A stretch of 64,000 nucleotides of DNA from Bacteroides propionicigenes (GTDB lineage: Bacteria; Bacteroidota; Bacteroidia; Bacteroidales; Bacteroidaceae): the NCBI RefSeq assembly GCF_018390535.1, contig NZ_JAHBBW010000002.1, forward strand, positions 186,001 to 250,000. Reading direction: 5' to 3'. The notes beneath the pieces are model-generated. The model had not been told where the DNA came from and searched no databases. It was given only the letters and a program-made list of their open reading frames with translations. Below, piece after piece: positions 1-8,538 of this stretch. Each line of letters opens with the position of its first letter. The stretch's first letter is position 1. Made by a program: the position numbers and the translations under genes.

Positions 1-1
1 C

Positions 2-1708
2 CGCAAACTGTACGACAAAGGAGAATTCATTGAAAAGACCAGTATGCAGTACTACGACGAGGAAGCCAAAACTTTCCTTGCCGACCGTTATATCACCGGT
101 GAGTGCCCCCACTGTCATGCAGAAGGTGCTTATGGCGACCAGTGCGAAAAGTGCGGTACAAGTCTCAGTCCCACCGACTTGATTAATCCTAAAAGCGCTA
201 TCAGCGGCAGCCAGCCCGTAATGCGCGAAACCAAGCACTGGTACCTGCCGCTTGACAAGCATGAAGCATGGCTGCGCCAGTGGATATTGGAAGAACATAA
301 AGAATGGCGTCCCAACGTATACGGTCAATGTAAAAGCTGGCTCGATATGGGCTTGCAACCACGTGCCGTAAGTCGTGACTTAGACTGGGGTATTCCTGTT
401 CCGGTAGAAGGCGCTGAGGGCAAGGTACTTTATGTATGGTTTGACGCACCTATCGGTTATATCAGCAATACGAAAGAACTATTACCTGATTCTTGGGAGA
501 AATGGTGGAAAGATTCCGAGACACGCTTGATTCATTTTATCGGAAAAGATAATATCGTATTCCACTGCGTCGTATTCCCTGCCATGCTGAAGGCGGAAGG
601 CAGCTACATCCTGCCGGACAACGTGCCCAGCAATGAGTTCTTAAATCTCGAAGGAGACAAAATCTCCACTTCCCGCAATTGGGCCGTATGGCTGCATGAA
701 TACTTGGAAGATTTCCCCGGCAAACAAGACGTACTGCGTTATGTGCTCACAGCCAATGCCCCGGAAACAAAAGACAACGACTTCACCTGGAAAGACTTTC
801 AGGCACGTAATAATAACGAGTTGGTAGCCGTATACGGAAATTTCGTAAACCGCGCCCTGCAACTCACAAAAAAATATTTTGAAGGTATAGTGCCCGCTGC
901 AGGAGAGCTGAACGATTACGACCGTGAAACACTTAAAGAGTTTGCTGACGTAAAAGCTGAGGTAGAAAAATTGCTCGATGTATTCAAATTCCGCGATGCA
1001 CAGAAAGAAGCCATGAATTTAGCGCGCATCGGCAACAAATATTTGGCAGATACCGAACCGTGGAAACTTGCCAAAACAGATATGCCACGTGTTGCTACTA
1101 TTTTGAATATTTCACTGCAACTCGTAGCTAATCTTGCCATTGCTTTCGAACCTTTCCTTCCGTTCAGCAGCGAAAAACTCCGCAAGATGCTGAATATGGA
1201 CAGCTTCGACTGGGCAGAACTCGGACATACCGACCTGCTTCCTGCCGGACACCGATTGGCTACACCCGAACTATTGTTCGAGAAAATTGAAGACGACGTT
1301 ATTCAAGCACAGGTAGACAAATTGCTTGCAACCAAGAAAGCTAACGAGGCTGCCGGCTACAAGGCCAATCCTATCAAGCCCGTTATCTCATTTGAAGATT
1401 TTGAGAGGTTGGATATCCGTGTGGGAACTGTCTTGGAGTGCGAAGCTGTGCCCAAAATGAAGAAGCTGTTGAAGTTCAAAATAGCCGACGGACTGGAAAA
1501 CCGTACTATCGTCAGCGGTATTGCCCAGCATTATCAACCGGAAGAACTGGTAGGCAAGCAGGTACTGTTCATTGCCAACTTAGCTCCCCGTCAATTCAAA
1601 AACGGACTGGTGAGCGAGGGCATGATACTTTCTGCCGAGAACTATGATGGCTCCCTGGCGGTAACCTCATTACTAAAAGAAGTAAAGCCGGGCAGTGAAG
1701 TGAAATAA
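2..1708 (+). CDS. metG: Methionyl-tRNA synthetase, C-terminal part (5' end outside window)
   Basis: This enzyme charges tRNA-Met with methionine in the cytoplasm. The reading frame is open from base 2, upstream of the first visible ATG at 44, so the gene is cut by the window edge and the N-terminal Rossmann half is missing. In the visible part, two zinc-knuckle pairs (CPHC near fragment residue 35 and CEKC near 48) are followed by the signature loop as KISTS near residue 220, the usual KMSKS variant position. An anticodon-binding helical domain follows, and the last 100 residues are an EMAP/Arc1-like tRNA-binding domain beginning [11 protein letters not shown]. The stop is at 1706-1708. The following flippase gene starts 48 bases downstream on the same strand, so read-through from metG into the glycan cluster is possible. 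Identification is firm. Confidence 0.97.
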   Translation, partial: RKLYDKGEFIEKTSMQYYDEEAKTFLADRYITGECPHCHAEGAYGDQCEKCGTSLSPTDLINPKSAISGSQPVMRETKHWYLPLDKHEAWLRQWILEEHKEWRPNVYGQCKSWLDMGLQPRAVSRDLDWGIPVPVEGAEGKVLYVWFDAPIGYISNTKELLPDSWEKWWKDSETRLIHFIGKDNIVFHCVVFPAMLKAEGSYILPDNVPSNEFLNLEGDKISTSRNWAVWLHEYLEDFPGKQDVLRYVLTANAPETKDNDFTWKDFQARNNNELVAVYGNFVNRALQLTKKYFEGIVPAAGELNDYDRETLKEFADVKAEVEKLLDVFKFRDAQKEAMNLARIGNKYLADTEPWKLAKTDMPRVATILNISLQLVANLAIAFEPFLPFSSEKLRKMLNMDSFDWAELGHTDLLPAGHRLATPELLFEKIEDDVIQAQVDKLLATKKANEAAGYKANPIKPVISFEDFERLDIRVGTVLECEAVPKMKKLLKFKIADGLENRTIVSGIAQHYQPEELVGKQVLFIANLAPRQFKNGLVSEGMILSAENYDGSLAVTSLLKEVKPGSEVK

Positions 1709-1756
1709 AGGGATGCGTCAAAACTCAATCCTGCAAAAGCAGTAATGTAAAAAGGC

Positions 1757-3214
1757 ATGAGCGACTCATCACTGAAACAAAAGACAGCCAAAGGTCTGCT
1801 GTGGGGCGGATTTGGCACCGGCATACAGCAGGTGCTGAATCTTCTCTTCGGGGTGGCTCTCGCCCGACTGCTGGACAAAACCGACTACGGCATGGTGGGG
1901 GTTCTTGCCATATTCGCAGGCATAGCCAATGTACTGCTATCGAGCGGGTTCGGAGCTGCCCTAATAAACAAAAGAGATCTTAAACACCGAGATTGCAATG
2001 CTGTATTTTGGTTCAACATACTTATGGGAGCCTTTCTTTATATTGTACTGTTTTTTTGCGCTCCGCTTATTGCCCGTTTTTTTAACGAACCATCACTGAT
2101 ACCATTATCCCGTTACTTCTTTCTCGCCTTTTTCATTGGAAGCAGTGCCGGAGTGCATAATGCCATGCTCACCCGTAATCTGATGGTGAAACAAAAGGCC
2201 ATTTCTCAAATGCCCGCAATGATTATATCCGGAAGCATAGGTGTTTTCATGGCATGGAACGGTATGTCTTATTGGGGGATTGCCACACAGAACCTTACCT
2301 ATATTCTTGTACTTGCCATATGTTATTGGCATTTTTCACCGTGGCGCCCTACATTCCAGCTGGATTTTCGCCCGTTAAAAGAGCTCTTCGGCTTCAGCAG
2401 CAAGATACTAATCACGGGTACTTTTGAACAAATATGCACTAATCTGCTGTCCACGCTTATCGGACGATTCTATACCAAAGCGGATGTGGGTAGCTACACT
2501 CAATCTTACAAATGGAACACAATGGGCTACTCCTTCATTACCGGTATGATAAGCAATGTAGCCCAACCCGTACTCGCCCAAGTTGCCGATGACCGGGAGC
2601 GACAGCAACAAGTTTTCCGGAAAATGCTACGCTTCACAGCTTTTTTATCATTTCCTGCCATGTTCGGGCTTGCACTTATTGCCCAAGAATTTATCATCAT
2701 CACCATCACCGACAAATGGTTACAGTGCGTACCAATGCTTCAAGTCCTTTGTCTGGGCGGAGCATTCGCACCTATCACAACCTTATATACCAGTTTTATC
2801 ATCAGCAAAGGCAAGTCCAACATTTATATGTGGAATACCATATTATTAGGTTTGCTGCAACTTGGTGTCATGCTCACCGTTTATCCTTACGGAATCAGCA
2901 CCATGATACGTTGGTTTGTTATCATTAACATCGGCTGGTTAGGCATATGGCAGTTTTTTGTATGGAGGCTGATACGTCTCACTTTATGGAACGCACTGAA
3001 AGATATTCTCCCGTTTGCCGGCATTGCAGCCGTCACTACGACCGCCACTTGGTATATCACCTCTTTCATTGATAACATCTACCAGATGTTAACAGCCAAA
3101 GTACTGATAGCCATTGTCCTCTATACACTACTGATGTATCTTTGCGACGCCGCCATCTTCAAAGAAAGTGTCAACTATTTATTGAAAAAGAACAAAAAAC
3201 AAAGAATCTCATGA
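1757..3214 (+). CDS. Polysaccharide flippase, MOP/Wzx family
   Basis: This is a 485-residue, very hydrophobic protein with about 12-14 predicted membrane segments, the usual size for lipid-linked oligosaccharide flippases. The N-terminus (KGLLWGGFGTGIQQVLNLLF) and the RLLDKTDYGMVGV segment are typical of the WzxC-like branch. It would move undecaprenol-linked repeat units across the inner membrane for capsule or LPS-type glycans. Its last four bases overlap the start of the GT11 gene in an ATGA arrangement (3211-3214), which indicates translational coupling. The neighbouring glycosyltransferases support the role. The exact substrate cannot be read from the sequence. Confidence 0.9.
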   Translation: MSDSSLKQKTAKGLLWGGFGTGIQQVLNLLFGVALARLLDKTDYGMVGVLAIFAGIANVLLSSGFGAALINKRDLKHRDCNAVFWFNILMGAFLYIVLFFCAPLIARFFNEPSLIPLSRYFFLAFFIGSSAGVHNAMLTRNLMVKQKAISQMPAMIISGSIGVFMAWNGMSYWGIATQNLTYILVLAICYWHFSPWRPTFQLDFRPLKELFGFSSKILITGTFEQICTNLLSTLIGRFYTKADVGSYTQSYKWNTMGYSFITGMISNVAQPVLAQVADDRERQQQVFRKMLRFTAFLSFPAMFGLALIAQEFIIITITDKWLQCVPMLQVLCLGGAFAPITTLYTSFIISKGKSNIYMWNTILLGLLQLGVMLTVYPYGISTMIRWFVIINIGWLGIWQFFVWRLIRLTLWNALKDILPFAGIAAVTTTATWYITSFIDNIYQMLTAKVLIAIVLYTLLMYLCDAAIFKESVNYLLKKNKKQRIS

Positions 3215-4113
3215 AACGTTGTGTCTTCATACAAGGCGGACTGGGCAACCAGATGTTCGGCTATGCTTTCTTCCTACTGCTGAAGCGGGTATATCCCCAA
3301 ACAGAGGTCAGTATTTACTTTTTCAGCAACCACAACGACCATAACGGACTGGAATTGCCCCGTATCTTTCCAATACAGCTTACCGAATATAGAAGAGCAA
3401 GAGCACGTTTGTATTGGAAACTATACTACACAAGCCTACGCTCCACATTCATCGGACGAGGCTGTAAACTGATGCTGTTATTCCTCCGCTACCTGAACTT
3501 GGGATTATGTATAGAACCTGCCTCCCGTCACACACGTGCAGCACTGGGTTCCGATTATATATTTAACAAAAAGTACAAGATGTACCTGGGATATTGGACA
3601 AGCGAGTTTCAGCGTTTTACGAGCATTGAAGATGAAATCAGGAAACACTTCTCATTTAAAGTAGAAATGCTTTCACCCCAATCCACCCTCCTATGGACTG
3701 AACTGAAAGAAGAACCGAACAGTGTTTCTTTACATATCCGCCGTGGTGACTATCTAAACAACCCGCAGCTATTGGACATTTGCGACGATACCTACTATTG
3801 TAAAGCCTGCAGCATAATAAACAAGCGGATGAAAGGCGTCCGTTTCTACGTCTTCTCTGACGATATAAGCTGGGTGAAACAACATTTGTCATTACCGGAG
3901 AGTACGGTCTATGTAGACTGGAACAAAAAGGAAGACGCATGGCAAGACTTGTTCCTCATGTCCCACTGCCGACATAACATCATAGCTAACAGTACTTTCA
4001 GTTGGTGGGGGGCATGGTTGAACTCCAATCCCGACAAAACTGTTATCTGTCCTAAAACATACTCTCGGACATTGGATACCGACATCATGCCCGACAAGTG
4101 GATAAAAATATAA
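3211..4113 (+). CDS. Alpha-1,2-fucosyltransferase-like glycosyltransferase, GT11
   Basis: The start at 3211 (MKRCVFIQGGLGNQMFGYAF) overlaps the flippase stop by four bases; an upstream in-frame ATG at 3142 lies inside the flippase gene and is less likely. The N-terminal GGLGNQMF glycine-rich motif, the HIRRGDY motif at about residues 175-181 (the GDP-fucose-binding HxRRxD element) and the late STFSWWGAWLN motif are diagnostic of GT11. Family members transfer fucose from GDP-fucose in alpha-1,2 linkage, usually to galactose, giving H-antigen-like ends. Length (300 aa) is normal. It acts in the cytoplasm on lipid-linked repeat units made by this cluster. The acceptor sugar is unknown. Confidence 0.93.
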   Translation: MKRCVFIQGGLGNQMFGYAFFLLLKRVYPQTEVSIYFFSNHNDHNGLELPRIFPIQLTEYRRARARLYWKLYYTSLRSTFIGRGCKLMLLFLRYLNLGLCIEPASRHTRAALGSDYIFNKKYKMYLGYWTSEFQRFTSIEDEIRKHFSFKVEMLSPQSTLLWTELKEEPNSVSLHIRRGDYLNNPQLLDICDDTYYCKACSIINKRMKGVRFYVFSDDISWVKQHLSLPESTVYVDWNKKEDAWQDLFLMSHCRHNIIANSTFSWWGAWLNSNPDKTVICPKTYSRTLDTDIMPDKWIKI

Positions 4114-4120
4114 GAAGACT

Positions 4121-5122
4121 ATGGAAAAGACAATCAAAGTAAGTGTCATCATGCTGGCCTACAATATTGGCAAATACGTAGAAACCGCTATAAAGGGAGT
4201 ACTACGGCAGAAAACGGACTATGCCATCCAGCTCGTCATTAGCGAAGATTGCAGTACGGACAATACACTCGACATTTGCCTGCGCTACCAACAACAGTAT
4301 CCGGAAATAATCACTTTAGTACGCCATCCGCAAAACGTAGGTCTGCAGCGCAATTTTATGGATGCCCATCGCCATTGTACCGGAGAGTACATAGCTATTT
4401 GCGATGGAGACGACTATTGGTTCGACTGCAACAAACTGCAACGGATGACAGACTTCATGGATACTCATCCCTCTTTTGCGCTCTGTTTCCACCGCGTCAT
4501 CAACTACTACGAAGAAAATAACACAAAAAGTCTGTCTAACGGTCACCAATCCACTGTTACGGATATTATTGACCTATGCCGGAGCAACTATATCACCAAT
4601 TCATCTTCTCTTTTCCGCCGCCGCTACTTTCCGGAGCTGCCCGAATGGTTTGCCCAAGCCACTTCGTGTGACTATGCCATGCATATGCTCAACGCCCAAT
4701 ATGGCAAAATATACTACTTCAAGAAACCAATGGCTGTTTATCGCAAGCATGTACAAGGCATCTGGAGTGAAGTAGGAATGGGCAGACAAGTAAATTTTGC
4801 ACTGACTGTACGTGAACTGTTGATTGAGTATTTTCAAGAAAAACGACCTGATGTGTCCGATTGTATCCGCCAAGCGCATACGGGCATCTGCCTCAACCTT
4901 ATTCGCCATTACCGGAAAGCGGGGCAAACAGCACAGGTATCCGAAACTTCTCAACGGCTATTGAAGTATCAGCCACAATGGACATTGGACGATGTGAAGC
5001 GGCAAGAGATATTACCATCTCAAAATGTCGGCAAGATGATAAAAATACAATTCAGGAAAATACTGACGCGGGGAAGGGAAATCATCTCAAAGTACATACC
5101 GCTCCCCCGTATCAACGGCTAA
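4121..5122 (+). CDS. GT2-family glycosyltransferase
   Basis: The 333-residue protein starts with a GT-A fold beta strand (KVSVIMLAYNIGKYVETAI), has the SEDCSTDNT segment and a DXD-type metal site in CDGDDYW near residue 95, all typical of GT2 inverting transferases. The C-terminal third is helical and lacks membrane segments. It starts 7 bases after the GT11 stop and is the last gene of the flippase-GT11-GT2 operon; it converges on the HAD phosphatase gene that ends at 5161. Donor and acceptor cannot be told from sequence. Confidence 0.88.
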   Translation: MEKTIKVSVIMLAYNIGKYVETAIKGVLRQKTDYAIQLVISEDCSTDNTLDICLRYQQQYPEIITLVRHPQNVGLQRNFMDAHRHCTGEYIAICDGDDYWFDCNKLQRMTDFMDTHPSFALCFHRVINYYEENNTKSLSNGHQSTVTDIIDLCRSNYITNSSSLFRRRYFPELPEWFAQATSCDYAMHMLNAQYGKIYYFKKPMAVYRKHVQGIWSEVGMGRQVNFALTVRELLIEYFQEKRPDVSDCIRQAHTGICLNLIRHYRKAGQTAQVSETSQRLLKYQPQWTLDDVKRQEILPSQNVGKMIKIQFRKILTRGREIISKYIPLPRING

Positions 5123-5160
5123 GACCGGTACGAAAAAAGCGCTATCGCAAATATCTTCAC

Positions 5161-5658
5161 CTATAAGAAACGTTCTATCACCGGTTGCAGCATCCCGTTA
5201 TCCGCCAACAGTTTCTCTACGAACTCACGGAAAGCACCGTAGCCGCCGTGTGCAGTCGTCACGTACTTCACTTCGCGCTTCACGTATTCGGGGGTATTGT
5301 AAGGAGAGGCGCTGTAACCCACCAAACGCAATAACGGCAGGTCATTTAAATCATCACCGATAAAAGCGACCTCACCCAATGATATACCTAATTCATTGCA
5401 AAGTTCACGGGCCTGTGCCACTTTGTCCTTCACTCCTAAATAGCAATAGTTGATTTTCAACTTATCGGCACGCTTCTGAACGATTTGTGTGTTCTCTCCG
5501 GTCATAATGGCTACGGGTATCTCCAACTCACGCAGGAAAATTACTCCCCAACCATCTTTCACAGAGAAGCGTTTCATAACATCACCTTCGGCTGTATAAT
5601 ACATTCCGCCATCAGTCCACACGCCATCTATATCGGTAATTACTAACTTGGGTAACAT
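5161..5658 (-). CDS. HAD-family phosphatase, KdsC-like; probable nonulosonate-9-phosphate phosphatase
   Basis: This is a 165-residue capless (C0) HAD phosphatase of the KdsC group. Motif I reads ITDIDGVWTDGG (residues about 7-18), motif II is the MTGE segment, the motif III lysine lies in GVKDK and motif IV is IGDDLNDLPLL. KdsC proteins act on KDO-8-phosphate, but a member I recall from B. thetaiotaomicron (BT1713) dephosphorylates KDN-9-phosphate and begins very similarly. It directly follows the NeuB-like synthase (gap 14 bases), so I infer that it removes the 9-phosphate from the synthase product. KDO-8-phosphate phosphatase is the main alternative, but no kds genes are adjacent. Confidence 0.82.
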   Translation of the reverse strand: MLPKLVITDIDGVWTDGGMYYTAEGDVMKRFSVKDGWGVIFLRELEIPVAIMTGENTQIVQKRADKLKINYCYLGVKDKVAQARELCNELGISLGEVAFIGDDLNDLPLLRLVGYSASPYNTPEYVKREVKYVTTAHGGYGAFREFVEKLLADNGMLQPVIERFL

Positions 5659-5672
5659 GATTATCTCAAAAA

Positions 5673-6713
5673 TTAAATGATAAAATCGGGATAAATAATC
5701 TCGTTGCGCGGTATCTCCTTTTGCACCTGATGACCTACTACCTTATCACGGTCCGCCCACTTAAAGCCGTCGCCCGGACTGAGCAAATGAATATCCTCTT
5801 CCGTAATAGTGTCTCCGGGATGCAATGCCTTATTCGTTGCGATGGAACGCTCCAGTTTTACTTTAGCGGCAGAGACTGCCGGATCGATATACAATTCTTC
5901 CTCGCCCAGCCAATGTTCGGCTATGCGGATATCACGAATCATGCGGTTTACACCGTCGGGACCTAAAGAGCCCTGCTGATCCGTCCCTTTCATACGGCGG
6001 TCGATAGTGACGTGTTTTTCTATAATTTCCGCACCCATACCTACGGCAACCACCGGAGCTGCAATACCGATAGTATGGTCGGAAAAACCGATATGATACT
6101 GCCCGTAACGATGTTTCAAGTAAGTAATCGTTTTCAGATTCAGATTATCGGGTTGGGTGGGATATTGTGACACGCAATGCAATATGGATATATCGCTATG
6201 ATAGCGGGTGATAACATCCAAAGCATCGTCCAACTCCTTCTTACCTGCCATACCGGTGGAAAGAATAATAGGTATCTTGGTTTCGGCCATGACTTCCAGC
6301 AGCGGCAGATTAGTAAGGTCGCGGCTTGCCACTTTCAGACGGTCGGGCGTAAAGAGTTTCAATAAAGACATACATCCCTTTGAGCACAGTGTTTCCACAA
6401 AATCCATACCCAACGACTTGGCATGCTTGTAAACCTCAAAATGCTCTTCATCTGTCAACTCCAAATAAGCACGATGCTCACCATAAGTGCGGCCAAAAGA
6501 GTGAGGAGAGTCATACGGGCGATTCATCTGCGAATCGGTCAATTCTTCATTCAAATCACGCTTAGTCATTTTCACGGCATCCATAGGCCGGAGTTCCAGA
6601 TTAAAGACTTCTTCGCGTACAGGGCGTGACACCAAGTCGACAATCAACTTGGCTATATCGACGGAGCCGTTATGGTTCTGCCCGATTTCTCCGATAATGT
6701 ATGTACTTTTCAT
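5673..6713 (-). CDS. NeuB-like nonulosonic acid (phosphate) synthase
   Basis: This PEP-dependent sugar-acid synthase has 346 residues, the normal family length. The TIM-barrel start IIGEIGQNHNGSVDIAK, the ILHCVSQYPT segment, SDHTIG, and EKHVTIDRRMKGTDQQGS are hallmark NeuB motifs. The last 60 residues (ATNKALHPGDTITEEDI onward) form the SAF antifreeze-like domain. NeuB enzymes condense PEP with ManNAc, ManNAc-6-P or Man-6-P. Pairing with a HAD phosphatase argues for a phosphorylated substrate, as in KDN synthesis from mannose-6-phosphate. No NeuC-type epimerase is in the window, which also fits KDN better than Neu5Ac. It lies between the cytidylyltransferase (20-base gap) and the phosphatase. 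Confidence 0.9.
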   Translation of the reverse strand: MKSTYIIGEIGQNHNGSVDIAKLIVDLVSRPVREEVFNLELRPMDAVKMTKRDLNEELTDSQMNRPYDSPHSFGRTYGEHRAYLELTDEEHFEVYKHAKSLGMDFVETLCSKGCMSLLKLFTPDRLKVASRDLTNLPLLEVMAETKIPIILSTGMAGKKELDDALDVITRYHSDISILHCVSQYPTQPDNLNLKTITYLKHRYGQYHIGFSDHTIGIAAPVVAVGMGAEIIEKHVTIDRRMKGTDQQGSLGPDGVNRMIRDIRIAEHWLGEEELYIDPAVSAAKVKLERSIATNKALHPGDTITEEDIHLLSPGDGFKWADRDKVVGHQVQKEIPRNEIIYPDFII

Positions 6714-6733
6714 TATTTATATACTAATAATTA

Positions 6734-7486
6734 TCATTTCTCGTTCTTCGCAATATTCTCCAACATTTTGGTACGATATTCCGGATGCTCCTCTACCAGA
6801 CGAAGCAAAGCATGGATGCTATGGTCAGTCTGTTCGTAGAAAGCAGCATAAAGTTCTTGCAGCAAGATGAAGTCTTCCATTGTGTCGAGCGTAAAGCGAA
6901 GGTCTAACCGCCCTTCCAGTTCATCCGGCAAGGAGAGCAGACGAACTCGAAACTCTTCAGGATGTGTATAGAGATAAATCGTAACGTGCTCTATATACAG
7001 TTTCTCCTGTGTAGCGGTGGCTACACGACGTAGTGCATCGGTAGTTGTCAGTTCGGCAAACAATCCTAAATGAGATTTGATAGTCGGGCGACCGTCTGCA
7101 AAACCGTAAGCTATGTAATCAGCCGGTCGGGTATCATACTCATCAAAAAAAGTAAGAAAACTATCCGGACGCAGAAAAGGATTATCCGAACAGACACGGA
7201 CAAAACGGTCGAGATGAAAGGTTTCGGCCGCTTGTATAAATCGGTCGAGCACATTATCTTCGTCTCCCCGATAGCAGCAGATACCGGCTTCACGGGCAAC
7301 CTCTGCCAAGACATCATCCTGCGGACGGTTGGTAGTGGCAAGAACAATCGTCTTGCCGATGCAGGCTTGCCTGATATTATCAATCAAGATGTCTATAATG
7401 CGTTGCCCACCGTAGAAAGGGAGCAATATTTTATTATGCAACCGGGTAGAACCGGTCCGTGCCTGAATGATGATTCCATCTTTCAT
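6734..7486 (-). CDS. Cytidylyltransferase-domain protein, SpsF/NeuA-like
   Basis: The 250-residue protein begins with a nucleotidyltransferase motif, GIIIQARTGSTRLHNKILLP, with the QAR.GS.RL.K pattern of the CMP-sugar synthetase fold (NeuA, KdsB, SpsF). It carries a further YRGDEDNVLDRF segment and RVCSDNPFLRPD, also typical. In this operon it most likely activates the free nonulosonic acid with CTP to give CMP-KDN or a CMP-sialic-like sugar. Its start overlaps the end of the upstream MptE/GT42-like gene by four bases (7483-7486), which suggests coupled translation. SpsF-type proteins are less uniform in function than NeuA, so the substrate is inferred from context. Confidence 0.83.
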   Translation of the reverse strand: MKDGIIIQARTGSTRLHNKILLPFYGGQRIIDILIDNIRQACIGKTIVLATTNRPQDDVLAEVAREAGICCYRGDEDNVLDRFIQAAETFHLDRFVRVCSDNPFLRPDSFLTFFDEYDTRPADYIAYGFADGRPTIKSHLGLFAELTTTDALRRVATATQEKLYIEHVTIYLYTHPEEFRVRLLSLPDELEGRLDLRFTLDTMEDFILLQELYAAFYEQTDHSIHALLRLVEEHPEYRTKMLENIAKNEK

Positions 7487-8424
7487 AATTTCATTCGTTT
7501 AAAAGCGTCTATATAACTGCCCGGCGTAACGTTAATCACTTCTTTACCCAACCGGCGCGCATAAGCTTCGAGCACGAAGTAGGATTTAAAAGCTACATAC
7601 ATATGATACAATATAGTATAAAGTCGTGCGCTATGCAAGTTCTCCTGCGTCACCGTTGCCGCCTGCGACTTGTTTTGGTCATAAAAGTGCTTCTGGTGCA
7701 TTAACACCACGTTATTATCCGTCACTGTGATTTCCGGTAGCCAAGAGTGGTCGGCACCTGCCAAATATATCTTCTTAAAAGGCAACCGCAGCCCGATAGC
7801 AATAGAAGGAATCAACACATTATGGGGGCGGGGAACACCCCAACCCTTACTGAAAACCCGGTTACAGAATCCCTGCACACCTTCAATCGGAGTGGTATTG
7901 TAAATATAGAGGCGGATATTACGGTTGGCTGCCAGCATAGGCTGCCACTCTTTATTCTTCAAGGCACGGGCAGGAATAAAGAGATTCATCGGCCAAGCGG
8001 TCTTTTCGGCAAGCGTCTGAAACAACTGTACACGTTTTTCAGGAACAATCCAGAACAGAGGATCGGCAATAAGATAGATTTCCGGACGGAGCTGTTCGAA
8101 CATCGGGGACGTTACACAGAAATTTACCGCCAACAAGGTCTTTCCTTTTACAAAATCCGCAGCTTCTTGTACCGTACGGTTTAATGAAGGGCCGTTAGCC
8201 AATATCAACAATTCTTCCGGATTACTGAACGATGAGGGTAAATGCGTACTCCATTTGGATTGCAACAGTATCTTCACCACACTCAGAAAAGTTTGCCACA
8301 GCTGTTCCAGCTTTTTCATTGCCTTATCTCCCATACTCACATTTTTTTCTACCAATGAAACACAGGTTTCTTCCGATGACAAACCCGCCGTCTCCGGCAA
8401 TATTTCCATCGTTTCCGGCATCAC
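7483..8424 (-). CDS. MptE-like/GT42-like protein, candidate nonulosonate transferase
   Basis: This is a 313-residue soluble protein without a signal peptide. Near residue 72 it has LLILANGPSLN, and later the pairs IPSIAIGLRLPFKKIYLAGADHS and INVTPGSYIDAF. These three landmarks sit in the same order as GNGPSL, AIALGYKEIYLSGIDFY and the C-terminal segment in GT42 sialyltransferases such as CstII, and also resemble MptE-like (PF01973) proteins, which share the fold. As first gene of the nonulosonate operon it is a good candidate for the transferase that uses the CMP-sugar. The first 35 residues look poorly conserved; ATGs at residues 6, 31 and 36 are alternative starts. A -7 box on the minus strand lies at 8441-8448. 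Function is inference. Confidence 0.6.
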   Translation of the reverse strand: MMPETMEILPETAGLSSEETCVSLVEKNVSMGDKAMKKLEQLWQTFLSVVKILLQSKWSTHLPSSFSNPEELLILANGPSLNRTVQEAADFVKGKTLLAVNFCVTSPMFEQLRPEIYLIADPLFWIVPEKRVQLFQTLAEKTAWPMNLFIPARALKNKEWQPMLAANRNIRLYIYNTTPIEGVQGFCNRVFSKGWGVPRPHNVLIPSIAIGLRLPFKKIYLAGADHSWLPEITVTDNNVVLMHQKHFYDQNKSQAATVTQENLHSARLYTILYHMYVAFKSYFVLEAYARRLGKEVINVTPGSYIDAFKRMKL

Positions 8425-8440
8425 GGGCTTTTCACCTCGG

Positions 8441-8448
8441 CAAAGATA
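8441..8448 (-). promoter_or_regulatory. Bacteroides -7 box for the nonulosonate operon
   Basis: The plus strand reads CAAAGATA, so the minus strand has TATCTTTG, a match to TAnnTTTG. It is 17 bases upstream of the first annotated start, which leaves a very short leader and makes a downstream start for the first gene plausible. No clear TTTG -33 box is present. Confidence 0.55.
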
Positions 8449-8512
8449 GGGAGTTTAGCGGTCACAGACTAAAAAAATAAAAGATTTATAGAGCAGAAAG
8501 CGGCAAAAGCAG

Positions 8513-8520
8513 TACTTTTG
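8513..8520 (+). promoter_or_regulatory. Bacteroides -7 box for the GT4 gene
   Basis: TACTTTTG matches TAnnTTTG and sits 18 bases before the ATG at 8539. It diverges from the nonulosonate operon promoter, so both units are driven from the same 115-base gap. The -33 region is weak (TTTA at 8485). Confidence 0.6.
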
Positions 8521-8538
8521 TCCAAACATTCCGCAAAA

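Noticed and set aside
3142..3210. Upstream ATG extending the fucosyltransferase gene
   Set aside because: It lies inside the flippase gene; the ATG at 3211 gives the family N-terminus and an ATGA overlap.
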